A DNA stretch of 13,147 nt from Clostridiaceae bacterium (GTDB taxonomy: Bacteria > Bacillota > Clostridia > Clostridiales > Clostridiaceae), in NCBI GenBank assembly GCA_003510765.1, contig DOKV01000123.1, positions 1 to 13,147 on the forward strand, read 5' to 3'. Under the pieces are notes generated by a model. It was not told the origin of the DNA. It did not search any database and worked only from the letters and a program-made list of their open reading frames with translations. How positions within the stretch are numbered: position 1 is the first letter of the stretch; every line of letters starts with the position of its first letter. The translations under genes were made by a program, and so were the position numbers. Positions 7,950 through 13,147 of the stretch are shown here, piece after piece.

Positions 7950-7973
7950 CTTCTCATCACCTCCATCATTTGT

Positions 7974-8002
7974 ATAATAGTAGAAATATACCACATATGC
8001 AA
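7974..8002 (-). promoter_or_regulatory. Possible acpP promoter
   Basis: In the plsX-acpP gap the minus strand shows TTGCAT (7997-8002), 17 bases, then TATTAT (7974-7979; 5 of 6 matches). The -35 matches at only 3 of 6 positions. A separate promoter would allow acpP to exceed plsX in expression, but read-through from plsX is equally possible, because I see no GC-rich terminator between them. Confidence 0.4.
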
Positions 8003-8014
8003 GAAAGAAATTCT

Positions 8015-9004
8015 TTAGGAAGACATGTTTTCTTTGAACTTCTCTAAATAGTCCTTGTCATAGAAATTCTTGGCTTGACGAAGGGCATTCTTAAAAGCTC
8101 TTGCATCAGAAGTGCCATGGGCTTTCACCACAATCCCATTTACCCCCAAAAGACTGGCCCCGCCTTCTTCTTTGTAGTCATTCTTCTTCATGAATTCTTT
8201 TAGGCTAGGCTTCACCAATAGCCCGCCAATCTTCCCTTTCAGCGTACTCATCATGGCCCCTTTGATCATGGACATGAGGTTCTTCACCACCCCTTCGTAC
8301 ATTTTTAGCACCACATTTCCTGTGAATCCATCACATACAAGAATGTCCACATCACCGTCCGTGATTTCTCTTGGTTCCACGTTGCCTATAAAATTCAAGC
8401 TCTTTTCTTCTTTTAGTAACCCATAAGCCACTTTGGTGAGCTCATTGCCCTTTTCCTCTTCTCCACCAATGTTGATGAGTCCCACTTTAGGATTGGATAC
8501 TCCTTTGATGGCCTCAAAGTAAACTTTGCCCATTTTGGCAAATTCCACCAAATTATGCGGCTTCACATCTGCATTGGCCCCCAAATCCACCACCATAAAC
8601 TGTCCGTTCTTCCCTGGCATAAGAGCTGCAAGGGCTGCGCGATCTACCCCTTTGATACGACCAATGACCAAAAGACCTCCTGCCAAGATGGCTCCTGTGG
8701 ACCCTGCAGATACCACCGCATCTGCTTTTCCTTCTTTGACCAAATCCATGGCTCGTCGAAGGGATGAGTCTTTTTTTCGTCGAATGCCCAGTACCGGGGA
8801 TTCATTTAAGGTGATGACCTCTCTGGCATCTAAAACGCTTATTTTCTGAGGATCATGCTGATACTTGGCCAATTCCTCTTCGATGATTTCTTTGGGCCCT
8901 GTGATGATGACTTCTACGTCATAGGCCTTCACAGCCTCCACAGCTCCTTGCACAGCTTCCTTCGGTGCAAAATCTCCACCCATTCCATCTAAAGCTATTC
9001 TCAT
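8015..9004 (-). CDS. plsX: Phosphate acyltransferase PlsX
   Basis: PlsX converts acyl-ACP and phosphate to acyl-phosphate, the donor used by PlsY for the first step of phospholipid synthesis. It is a peripheral membrane enzyme. The 329-residue product shows the family's opening [21 protein letters not shown] (99-105), DLGAN (140-144), VCDGFTGNV (223-231), [10 protein letters not shown] (281-290) and AHGTSD (295-300). Its length is typical. AGGAGGAG lies 6 bases before the ATG at 9004. It stands between rpmF and acpP, the usual clostridial order. A fapR gene, often adjacent to plsX in bacilli, is not present here. Confidence 0.97.
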   Translation of the reverse strand: MRIALDGMGGDFAPKEAVQGAVEAVKAYDVEVIITGPKEIIEEELAKYQHDPQKISVLDAREVITLNESPVLGIRRKKDSSLRRAMDLVKEGKADAVVSAGSTGAILAGGLLVIGRIKGVDRAALAALMPGKNGQFMVVDLGANADVKPHNLVEFAKMGKVYFEAIKGVSNPKVGLINIGGEEEKGNELTKVAYGLLKEEKSLNFIGNVEPREITDGDVDILVCDGFTGNVVLKMYEGVVKNLMSMIKGAMMSTLKGKIGGLLVKPSLKEFMKKNDYKEEGGASLLGVNGIVVKAHGTSDARAFKNALRQAKNFYDKDYLEKFKENMSS

Positions 9005-9068
9005 TGTTTACTCCTCCTCTGGTCACTAAAGAAGAAACACCTCTTCAGCTGAACACTTCTATCTTACT

Positions 9069-9097
9069 ATTTTCAATGTTGTAGAGAATCATATCAA
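9069..9097 (-). promoter_or_regulatory. Weak candidate plsX promoter
   Basis: The minus strand has TTGATA (9092-9097; 5 of 6), a 17-base spacer and GAAAAT (9069-9074; 4 of 6). It would start a transcript near 9062, with a leader of about 58 bases before plsX. A promoter is expected here because a terminator lies upstream. The -10 box is poor, so the exact position is uncertain. Confidence 0.3.
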
Positions 9098-9150
9098 GGA
9101 TGTCTTAAGAAAAATTTAAAGTTTCGATAGCCAAAGTATTCTTTGGTCAT
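9094..9150 (-). CDS. Possible 18-residue small ORF upstream of plsX
   Basis: A minus-strand ATG at 9150 opens 18 codons (MTKEYFGYRNFKFFLRHP) ended by TGA. AGGGAGG (9157-9163) lies 6 bases before the ATG, as good a ribosome site as any in the window. I recognise no family; the peptide is basic and rich in aromatic residues. Its start region also forms one arm of an 11-bp inverted repeat. The same frame stays open upstream to an ATG at 9222 (42 residues, preceded by AGGAG), but that stretch runs through a terminator hairpin. With so short an ORF, chance is a serious alternative. Confidence 0.25.
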   Translation of the reverse strand: MTKEYFGYRNFKFFLRHP

Positions 9151-9222
9151 GACTTTCCTCCCTGAAAGTAAATAAACCCGTCTTCTCCAGAGGAGAAAAC
9201 GGGTAAAAAAAAGGAAAGTCAT
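9149..9222 (-). repeat. Perfect 11-bp inverted repeat enclosing the rpmF terminator
   Basis: The plus-strand arm ATGACTTTCCT (9149-9159) is the exact reverse complement of AGGAAAGTCAT (9212-9222). The terminator hairpin (9176-9204) sits between them. In minus-sense RNA the downstream arm covers the AGG of the small ORF's SD and the first two bases of its start codon. Confidence 0.8.
9170..9204 (-). terminator. Terminator after rpmF
   Basis: In minus-sense RNA ACCCGU (9204-9199) pairs with ACGGGU (9181-9176), then a U-G wobble, then UUCUCC with GGAGAA, for a 13-bp stem with a 3-base UCU loop. UUAUUUACUUUC follows, an imperfect U-tract. A T-run precedes the stem. It lies 26 bases after the rpmF stop. 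Confidence 0.8.
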
Positions 9223-9230
9223 AGACTCTC

Positions 9231-9416
9231 CTATTCAACCTCAGTTGTTACAACTTCTTTACCGTTGTAGTATCCGCAATGCTTGCACACTCTGTGTCCA
9301 AGCTTCATTTCATGACACTGTGGACATTCAACAATACCAGGTGCACTTACTTTGAATGTTGAAGCTCTTCTTCTGTCTCTTCTGCCTTTAGAAGATTTTC
9401 TAGCTGGATTTGCCAT
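9231..9416 (-). CDS. rpmF: Large ribosomal subunit protein bL32, zinc-binding form
   Basis: This 61-residue basic protein starts [19 protein letters not shown], the usual bL32 opening. It carries CPQC (31-34) and CKHC (44-47), the four cysteines of the zinc-ribbon (C+) form. A C- paralogue made under zinc limitation exists in some Firmicutes, but none is seen here. The start is 2 bases after the DUF177 stop, and the AAGGAGGTG ribosome site overlaps the end of that gene, so translation is probably coupled. The yceD-rpmF pairing is very widely conserved. Confidence 0.97.
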   Translation of the reverse strand: MANPARKSSKGRRDRRRASTFKVSAPGIVECPQCHEMKLGHRVCKHCGYYNGKEVVTTEVE

Positions 9417-9418
9417 TA

Positions 9419-9916
9419 TTACACCTCCTTAAACATATCCTTAAGGGCTGCGAGTCTAGGATCCACTTCTTCTTGGGTACAGTTACACTGCCCCTCATTA
9501 AGATCTTGTCCGCATAACTGACAAAGCCCCTTACAGTCCTCTTTACAGAGTACCTTTCGTGGCAATGCCAAATAGATATTGTTCACCACAACATCTCTTA
9601 TATCGAGAACCTCTCCGCCTTCCAGCGTAAGAATATTCTCATCTTCTTGTTCATTCTTAGAAATCTTCTCATCCACCATAAGGTCTAGTGTATCCTCGAA
9701 GTTCTCAAGGCACCTAGAGCACGTATACAGCACCTTAGTGTTCACAGATAGCTTAACATCTGCAACCCCATGATTTACCGTTACATTTCCTTTGATTTGA
9801 ATGGGTTTCAAAAATTCAATGGTCTCATTGTTATAAACAAGATTCTCTTTGTGGTAGGCAAAATCGATATCCTTGCTTATGGATTTTACGCTTGAATCCT
9901 GTAGTATTATTTCCAT
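9419..9916 (-). CDS. yceD: DUF177/YceD family protein, 23S rRNA accumulation
   Basis: The 165-residue product is of the DUF177/YceD family, which is linked to 23S rRNA accumulation in bacteria and plastids; its biochemical role is not settled. The N-terminal half is strand-rich. CSRC (66-69) and a cysteine-rich tail with C124, C128, C132, C135, C144 and C146 suggest metal binding, as in many Firmicute members. The [12 protein letters not shown] ending (151-162) is the family's hallmark C-terminus. GAGGAG lies 8 bases before the ATG at 9916. It is the first gene of a two-gene unit with rpmF, behind a strong promoter. Confidence 0.93.
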   Translation of the reverse strand: MEIILQDSSVKSISKDIDFAYHKENLVYNNETIEFLKPIQIKGNVTVNHGVADVKLSVNTKVLYTCSRCLENFEDTLDLMVDEKISKNEQEDENILTLEGGEVLDIRDVVVNNIYLALPRKVLCKEDCKGLCQLCGQDLNEGQCNCTQEEVDPRLAALKDMFKEV

Positions 9917-9932
9917 CTTGAATTCTCCTCAT

Positions 9933-9978
9933 CATCTGCGCTTTACAGATGTTGCTGTTGTTGAGTGATACTTCTCAA
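9933..9978 (-). promoter_or_regulatory. Two small stem-loops in the yceD-rpmF leader
   Basis: In the roughly 70-base leader, CATCTG (9933-9938) pairs with CAGATG (9946-9951), just upstream of the GAGGAG site. TTGAG (9961-9965) pairs with CTCAA (9974-9978). Both stems are short (6 and 5 bp). A regulatory role for this ribosomal-protein operon is possible but not shown. Confidence 0.35.
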
Positions 9979-9991
9979 GCAAACACATATA

Positions 9992-10020
9992 ATTATATAA
10001 AGTCAAATTTCAAAAGTCAA
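9992..10020 (-). promoter_or_regulatory. Strong predicted sigma-A promoter of yceD-rpmF
   Basis: The minus strand reads TTGACT (10015-10020), exactly 17 bases, then a perfect TATAAT (9992-9997). The expected start is near 9985, 69 bases before the yceD ATG. Its strength suits a ribosomal-protein unit. Confidence 0.8.
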
Positions 10021-10045
10021 GGTTTTTCTTGCATGGCAAAAACCT
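10020..10045 (-). repeat. 8-bp inverted repeat downstream of the DUF2087-type gene
   Basis: AGGTTTTT (10020-10027) and AAAAACCT (10038-10045) form a stem with a 10-base loop, abutting the yceD -35 box. No good U-tract follows on either strand, so it is at best a weak terminator for the upstream regulator gene. ATGGC (10033-10037) could instead pair with GCCAT (10050-10054), so the two folds exclude each other. Confidence 0.4.
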
Positions 10046-10095
10046 CTCCGCCATAGCCCTATCTTTTCTTATATGTGCTCCTTAGTATACCCTAT

Positions 10096-10782
10096 CTACC
10101 TTCTCATGTAAACTGATCCATCCTTGGTTCGATCTAAGAATCCATATTCTATGAGATAACGCCGAAGGAGAACATAATCCTCAAAGACGCGAGAAAGGAT
10201 TTGGTTCACGTCTTTCTCTGTATACTTACGCCCTTCTTTAAAATATTCACTGATTTCTCTTAGTACCACCAATTTCTTTTTCTCTTTGGCCGGAAAAGAA
10301 ATCAATGCACCTTCTGCTGTGAGATAGGTGGCCAATACTTTCTGCCTTTCATCCTCTGTAGCATGATACCGATCATCCACCATCGTGGCTCCTTTATGAG
10401 GTTCCATCACCTCTTCTTTCTGGAGATTCAAGTGGCTCATGAGCTGCAAAAATAATTTTGCTTGCTTTTCCTTCTCCCGCAATCTAAAGCGATGGTTTCG
10501 CACTGTACTTTTAGAGATCTTCAACTCTTTGGCAATCTCCTCATCATGAAGCCCTTGATGGAGAAGTGGCAAGAGCATTTCTTGAACTTCCGTAAGTCCT
10601 GTGACAGATCTTGGTTTTTTCATCATTTCTGTGAAAGGATCATGCTCCTCCATATGGGTTTTAAAATGCCACTCTGGGGTAACCCATCGCCCATGGATCT
10701 GCACAATTTCTCCCTTATGGATCTCATCTCCACAATACCCGCATATCCACAGATCTTCCGTTTCAGTATAATTCATTTCCAT
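10096..10782 (-). CDS. DUF2087-type transcriptional regulator with zinc-ribbon and helix-turn-helix
   Basis: The 228-residue product looks like a DNA-binding regulator. Residues 14-17 (CGYC) with H39, H43 and H47 could form a zinc site. A LuxR-type helix-turn-helix lies at about 63-105, with LTEVQEMLLPLLHQGL, then DEEIAKELKISKSTVRNHR. The C-terminus (about 140-228) resembles DUF2087: FPAKEKKKLVVLREISEYF, then YTEKDVNQILSRVFEDYVLLRRYLIEYG in succession, ending with DRTKDGSVYMRR. Ligand and targets are unknown. It has its own promoter and lies between the ackA terminator and the yceD promoter, breaking an otherwise conserved order. The start is uncertain between ATG 10782 and ATG 10776; GGGATAGGATGG is a weak ribosome site for either. 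Confidence 0.82.
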   Translation of the reverse strand: MEMNYTETEDLWICGYCGDEIHKGEIVQIHGRWVTPEWHFKTHMEEHDPFTEMMKKPRSVTGLTEVQEMLLPLLHQGLHDEEIAKELKISKSTVRNHRFRLREKEKQAKLFLQLMSHLNLQKEEVMEPHKGATMVDDRYHATEDERQKVLATYLTAEGALISFPAKEKKKLVVLREISEYFKEGRKYTEKDVNQILSRVFEDYVLLRRYLIEYGFLDRTKDGSVYMRR

Positions 10783-10835
10783 CCTATCCCATGTATTTAT
10801 TTAAACTTTTAATATTATCGTTTGATCATATATAG

Positions 10836-10864
10836 ATTATAATGAATTTTGTTTGATATTTCAA
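10836..10864 (-). promoter_or_regulatory. Predicted sigma-A promoter of the DUF2087-type regulator
   Basis: The minus strand has TTGAAA (10859-10864; 5 of 6), 17 bases, then a perfect TATAAT (10836-10841). The start is expected near 10829, giving a leader of about 47 bases. It lies just after the ackA terminator. Confidence 0.72.
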
Positions 10865-10872
10865 CATCATCG

Positions 10873-10903
10873 CAAAAAAAGATGTAGCCCGAAAGCTACA
10901 TCT
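10873..10903 (-). terminator. Rho-independent terminator after ackA
   Basis: AGATGTAGC (10880-10888) and GCTACATCT (10895-10903) make a 9-bp perfect stem with a 6-base loop. On the minus strand it is followed by TTTTTTTGCG. It starts 8 bases beyond the ackA stop and ends the pta-ackA unit. Confidence 0.93.
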
Positions 10904-10911
10904 AGTTCTGT

Positions 10912-12105
10912 CTATTTTACAAGGCTTAAAGTGTCTCTGGCAATCATCACTTCCTCATTGGTGGGGATGATGATGATCTTCACCTTGGAGTTCTCTGTGG
11001 AAATAATTCTCTCTTGACCTCTGACCTTGTTCTTTTCTCTGTCTAGCTCAATGCCAAACCATTCCATATCCTTGATGATTTCTTCTCTTGTTTCTGCAGC
11101 ATTCTCACCCAGTCCTGCGGTGAAAATCACAGCATCTACACCATTAAGAGCAGCCATGAAGTACCCAATGTATTTCTTTACTCTGTAATGGAAGACATCC
11201 AGTGCCAACTGTGCTCTTTCGTTGCCAGCAGCTGCTGCACCTTCAATATCTCTAAAGTCTGAAGATACCCCTGAAATACCAAGGACACCAGACTTCTTGT
11301 TCATGATGTTGTTCACTTCATCATAGCTATAGCCCTTCACTTCCATTAGGTACGGAATGATGGCTGGGTCAATGTCTCCACATCTTGTGCCCATGAGAAG
11401 ACCTTCAAGAGGTGTGAAGCCCATGGAAGTATCTACAGACAAGCCACCCTTCACAGCCGCCACAGAGGACCCATTCCCAAGGTGACAGGTAACCAGTTTC
11501 AGGTCCTTGGCGTCTTTACCAAGAATTTCTGCAGCTCTTTGAGATACATACTTGTGACTGGTTCCGTGGAAGCCATACTTTCTGATATGGTTTTCCTTGT
11601 AAAGATCATAAGGAAGTCCATATAAGAAGGCTTTTTCTGGCATGGTTTGATGGAAGGCTGTATCAAATACTGCCACCATGGGTGTTTCTGGCATCAACTC
11701 TTGACAAGCATTGATCCCAATGATGTTTGGTGGATTGTGAAGAGGTGCTAAGGCAGAGAACTCTTCAAGATCCTTCATCACTTCATCAGTAATGATCACA
11801 GAGGCAGAATACTTTTCTCCCCCATGAACCACTCTATGACCAACAGCACTGATTTCATCTGAAGACTTGATGACACCTTGTTCTTCATGAAGAAGGGTCT
11901 CGATGACATGGGCAATGGCTTCTTTATGACTCTTCATGGGTGCGGTGAGTACATACTTCTCTCTGCCCTCAACCTTTTGGGTCAACTTAGAGCCTTCAAT
12001 GGCGATTCTTTCCACAAGTCCCGTGGCCAATGCATTTTCATTGGTCATGTCGATTAATTGGTACTTCAAAGAAGAACTACCACAATTGATTACTAAAACA
12101 TTCAT
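10912..12105 (-). CDS. ackA: Acetate kinase
   Basis: Acetate kinase makes acetate and ATP from acetyl-phosphate and ADP, the substrate-level phosphorylation step of acetate-forming anaerobes. The 397-residue product is of usual length for this cytoplasmic homodimer. Visible active-site elements are N7 in [16 protein letters not shown]91 ([11 protein letters not shown]), D148 ([11 protein letters not shown]), H180 (YGFHGTSH), R241 (GTRCGDIDP) and E384 ([12 protein letters not shown]); GLGEN at 331-335 belongs to the nucleotide site. It lies 34 bases after pta with no terminator between them, so the two form an operon. Its ribosome site is weak: AAGGATGG is about 12 bases from the ATG. It may depend on coupling with pta. 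Confidence 0.98.
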   Translation of the reverse strand: MNVLVINCGSSSLKYQLIDMTNENALATGLVERIAIEGSKLTQKVEGREKYVLTAPMKSHKEAIAHVIETLLHEEQGVIKSSDEISAVGHRVVHGGEKYSASVIITDEVMKDLEEFSALAPLHNPPNIIGINACQELMPETPMVAVFDTAFHQTMPEKAFLYGLPYDLYKENHIRKYGFHGTSHKYVSQRAAEILGKDAKDLKLVTCHLGNGSSVAAVKGGLSVDTSMGFTPLEGLLMGTRCGDIDPAIIPYLMEVKGYSYDEVNNIMNKKSGVLGISGVSSDFRDIEGAAAAGNERAQLALDVFHYRVKKYIGYFMAALNGVDAVIFTAGLGENAAETREEIIKDMEWFGIELDREKNKVRGQERIISTENSKVKIIIIPTNEEVMIARDTLSLVK

Positions 12106-12139
12106 CTACTCTATTACCATCCTTTATTCTTTACTTTTG

Positions 12140-13138
12140 TTATTTACTTTGCGCTTGTACTGCAGTAATGGCCACCACATTGACGATGTCCTCTACGCTG
12201 CAGCCTCTTGACAAGTCATTGATGGGTTTTGCGAAACCTTGGCAAATGGGTCCGATGGCATCGGCACCTGCAACACGTTCCACCAGTTTATAGCCAATAT
12301 TTCCTGCTTGAAGATCGGGAAACACCAACACGTTGGCTTTTCCAGCCACAGGAGAGTCTGCTGCTTTCTTCTTCCCAACAGATGCCACCATGGCTGCGTC
12401 TAACTGCAGTTCTCCATCAATGGATAAATCCGGTCTCAATCCCTGGGCAATCTTGGTGGCCTCTTGTACTTTACTCACCAATTCATGCTTGGCACTACCA
12501 TAGGAAGAGAACGATAGCATGGCTACTTTAGGCTCAAACTTCATGAGCTTCTTTGCAGATTCAGCTGTGGCCACGGCAATGGCTGCCAACTCTTCTGCAT
12601 TGGGATTGGGGTTCACTGCACAGTCTGCAAAAAGCATCTGTCCATTTTCACCAAAGCTTTGATCCTTTAAGAGCATGATGAAGAAGGAAGATACCACACT
12701 GATCCCAGGCGCAGTTTTAATGATTTGAAGACCCGGTCTTAACAAATCTCCTGTGGTGTGTACCGCTCCGGAAACCATCCCATGGGCGTCATCATTTTTT
12801 ACCATCATGGTGGCAAAATACATAGGATCTAAAATGATGTTCTCCGCCATGGTTTGTGTGACCCCTTTTTTCTTTCTGAGCTCGTAAAGATCACTGGCAT
12901 AGCCCTTGGTTCTCTCAGAAGTCTCTGGATCTTCAATGGTGATCCCCTCAATGTTCACACCAAACTTCGATGCATTTTCTTCAATTTCAGCTTGTCTTCC
13001 CACCAAAATAACGTCTGCTATTTTTTCACGGTGAAGAATTTCTGCTGCTTTAAGATTTCTCTCTTCATTTCCCTCCGGAAGAACAATCTTCTTTAAGTCG
13101 CTTTTGGCAAGCTCCTTCATTTGGGACACAAAATCCAT
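12140..13138 (-). CDS. pta: Phosphate acetyltransferase (phosphotransacetylase)
   Basis: Pta interconverts acetyl-CoA plus phosphate with acetyl-phosphate plus CoA, feeding AckA. The 332-residue product is the short type without the N-terminal regulatory domains of the enterobacterial enzyme. Recognisable segments are KKIVLPEGNEERNLKAAE (16-33), GAVHTTGDLLRPGLQIIK (124-141), FADCAVNPNPNAEELAAIA (170-188), SFSSYGSAKHE (209-219), DGELQLDAA (241-249) and PINDLSRGCSVEDIV (305-319). S310 and R311 align with the CoA/phosphate-site Ser-Arg pair of archaeal Pta. The start matches the family's usual N-terminus, but only 9 bases upstream are visible, so the ribosome site and promoter cannot be judged. 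Confidence 0.97.
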   Translation of the reverse strand: MDFVSQMKELAKSDLKKIVLPEGNEERNLKAAEILHREKIADVILVGRQAEIEENASKFGVNIEGITIEDPETSERTKGYASDLYELRKKKGVTQTMAENIILDPMYFATMMVKNDDAHGMVSGAVHTTGDLLRPGLQIIKTAPGISVVSSFFIMLLKDQSFGENGQMLFADCAVNPNPNAEELAAIAVATAESAKKLMKFEPKVAMLSFSSYGSAKHELVSKVQEATKIAQGLRPDLSIDGELQLDAAMVASVGKKKAADSPVAGKANVLVFPDLQAGNIGYKLVERVAGADAIGPICQGFAKPINDLSRGCSVEDIVNVVAITAVQAQSK

Positions 13139-13147
13139 AATAATCTC

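Noticed and set aside
7950..7994. A 15-residue N-terminal extension of ACP
   Set aside because: It covers the likely promoter and the strong SD just before ATG 7949, and ACPs do not carry such an extension.
9015..9030. TTAGTGACC near the plsX start as a FapR half-site
   Set aside because: Only a partial match to one half of the FapR palindrome, with no second half, and it overlaps the ribosome site region.
9044..9053. Perfect 10-bp palindrome TTCAGCTGAA upstream of plsX, as a possible operator
   Set aside because: It does not extend beyond 10 bp, matches no operator I know, and a palindrome of this size can occur by chance.
9094..9222. A 42-residue ORF from ATG 9222, preceded by AGGAG, in frame with the 18-residue ORF
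   Set aside because: Its first half runs through the T-run and terminator hairpin after rpmF. The U-rich, Phe/Leu/Arg-rich translation is what that structure would give by chance.
10021..10070. A 14-codon ORF (MAERFLPCKKNLDF) downstream of the DUF2087-type gene
   Set aside because: Poor ribosome site, and it overlaps the inverted repeat and the yceD -35 box.

Overview
The window reads as a housekeeping stretch of a low- to mid-GC Firmicute, most likely an anaerobic member of the Clostridia. Every gene I can support lies on the minus strand, so transcription runs from high to low coordinates. The order pta, ackA, (regulator), DUF177/yceD, rpmF, plsX, acpP, rnc, radical SAM gene, smc, ftsY, ylxM, ffh is, apart from the regulator, the clostridial layout I recall (for example around pta-ack in Clostridium acetobutylicum). 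Strong AGGAGG-type ribosome binding sites, TTGACA/TATAAT-type promoters with 17-bp spacers, and U-tract terminators fit this assignment. I saw no mobile element, CRISPR array, tRNA or rRNA.

Layout from right to left: pta and ackA (13138-10912) form the acetyl-CoA to acetate/ATP pathway and end at a clear terminator. A 228-residue predicted DNA-binding protein with a zinc-ribbon-like N-terminus, a helix-turn-helix and a DUF2087-like C-terminus (10782-10096) follows, with its own promoter. Then come DUF177/YceD and ribosomal protein bL32 (9916-9231), with a strong promoter and a terminator. A 226-bp spacer holds a possible very small ORF and nested inverted repeats. plsX (9004-8015) and acpP (7949-7716) supply acyl-phosphate synthesis and the acyl carrier protein, and acpP ends in a strong terminator. 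rnc, an Elp3-like radical SAM gene, smc and ftsY (7583-1418) are chained by 8-10 bp overlaps. ylxM and ffh (1297-1) are a further unit, and ffh runs off the left edge.

Functionally the window links energy metabolism (Pta-AckA), membrane lipid initiation (PlsX, ACP), ribosome parts and RNA processing (YceD, bL32, RNase III), chromosome organisation (SMC) and co-translational membrane targeting (FtsY, YlxM, Ffh).

I found no wholly new multi-gene system. The observations most worth a second look are regulatory. A long near-perfect stem in the rnc leader sits just above its ribosome binding site and could be an RNase III autoregulatory target. A ylxM-ffh promoter has its -35 box embedded in the ftsY terminator stem. 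A strong-SD 18-codon ORF upstream of plsX has a start region that pairs with sequence next to the rpmF stop codon. The DUF2087-type regulator is inserted in an otherwise conserved gene order. The conserved truncated Elp3-like radical SAM protein has no established substrate that I know of. There is no gene-free stretch longer than 300 bases; the longest, 9005-9230, is described in the entries.
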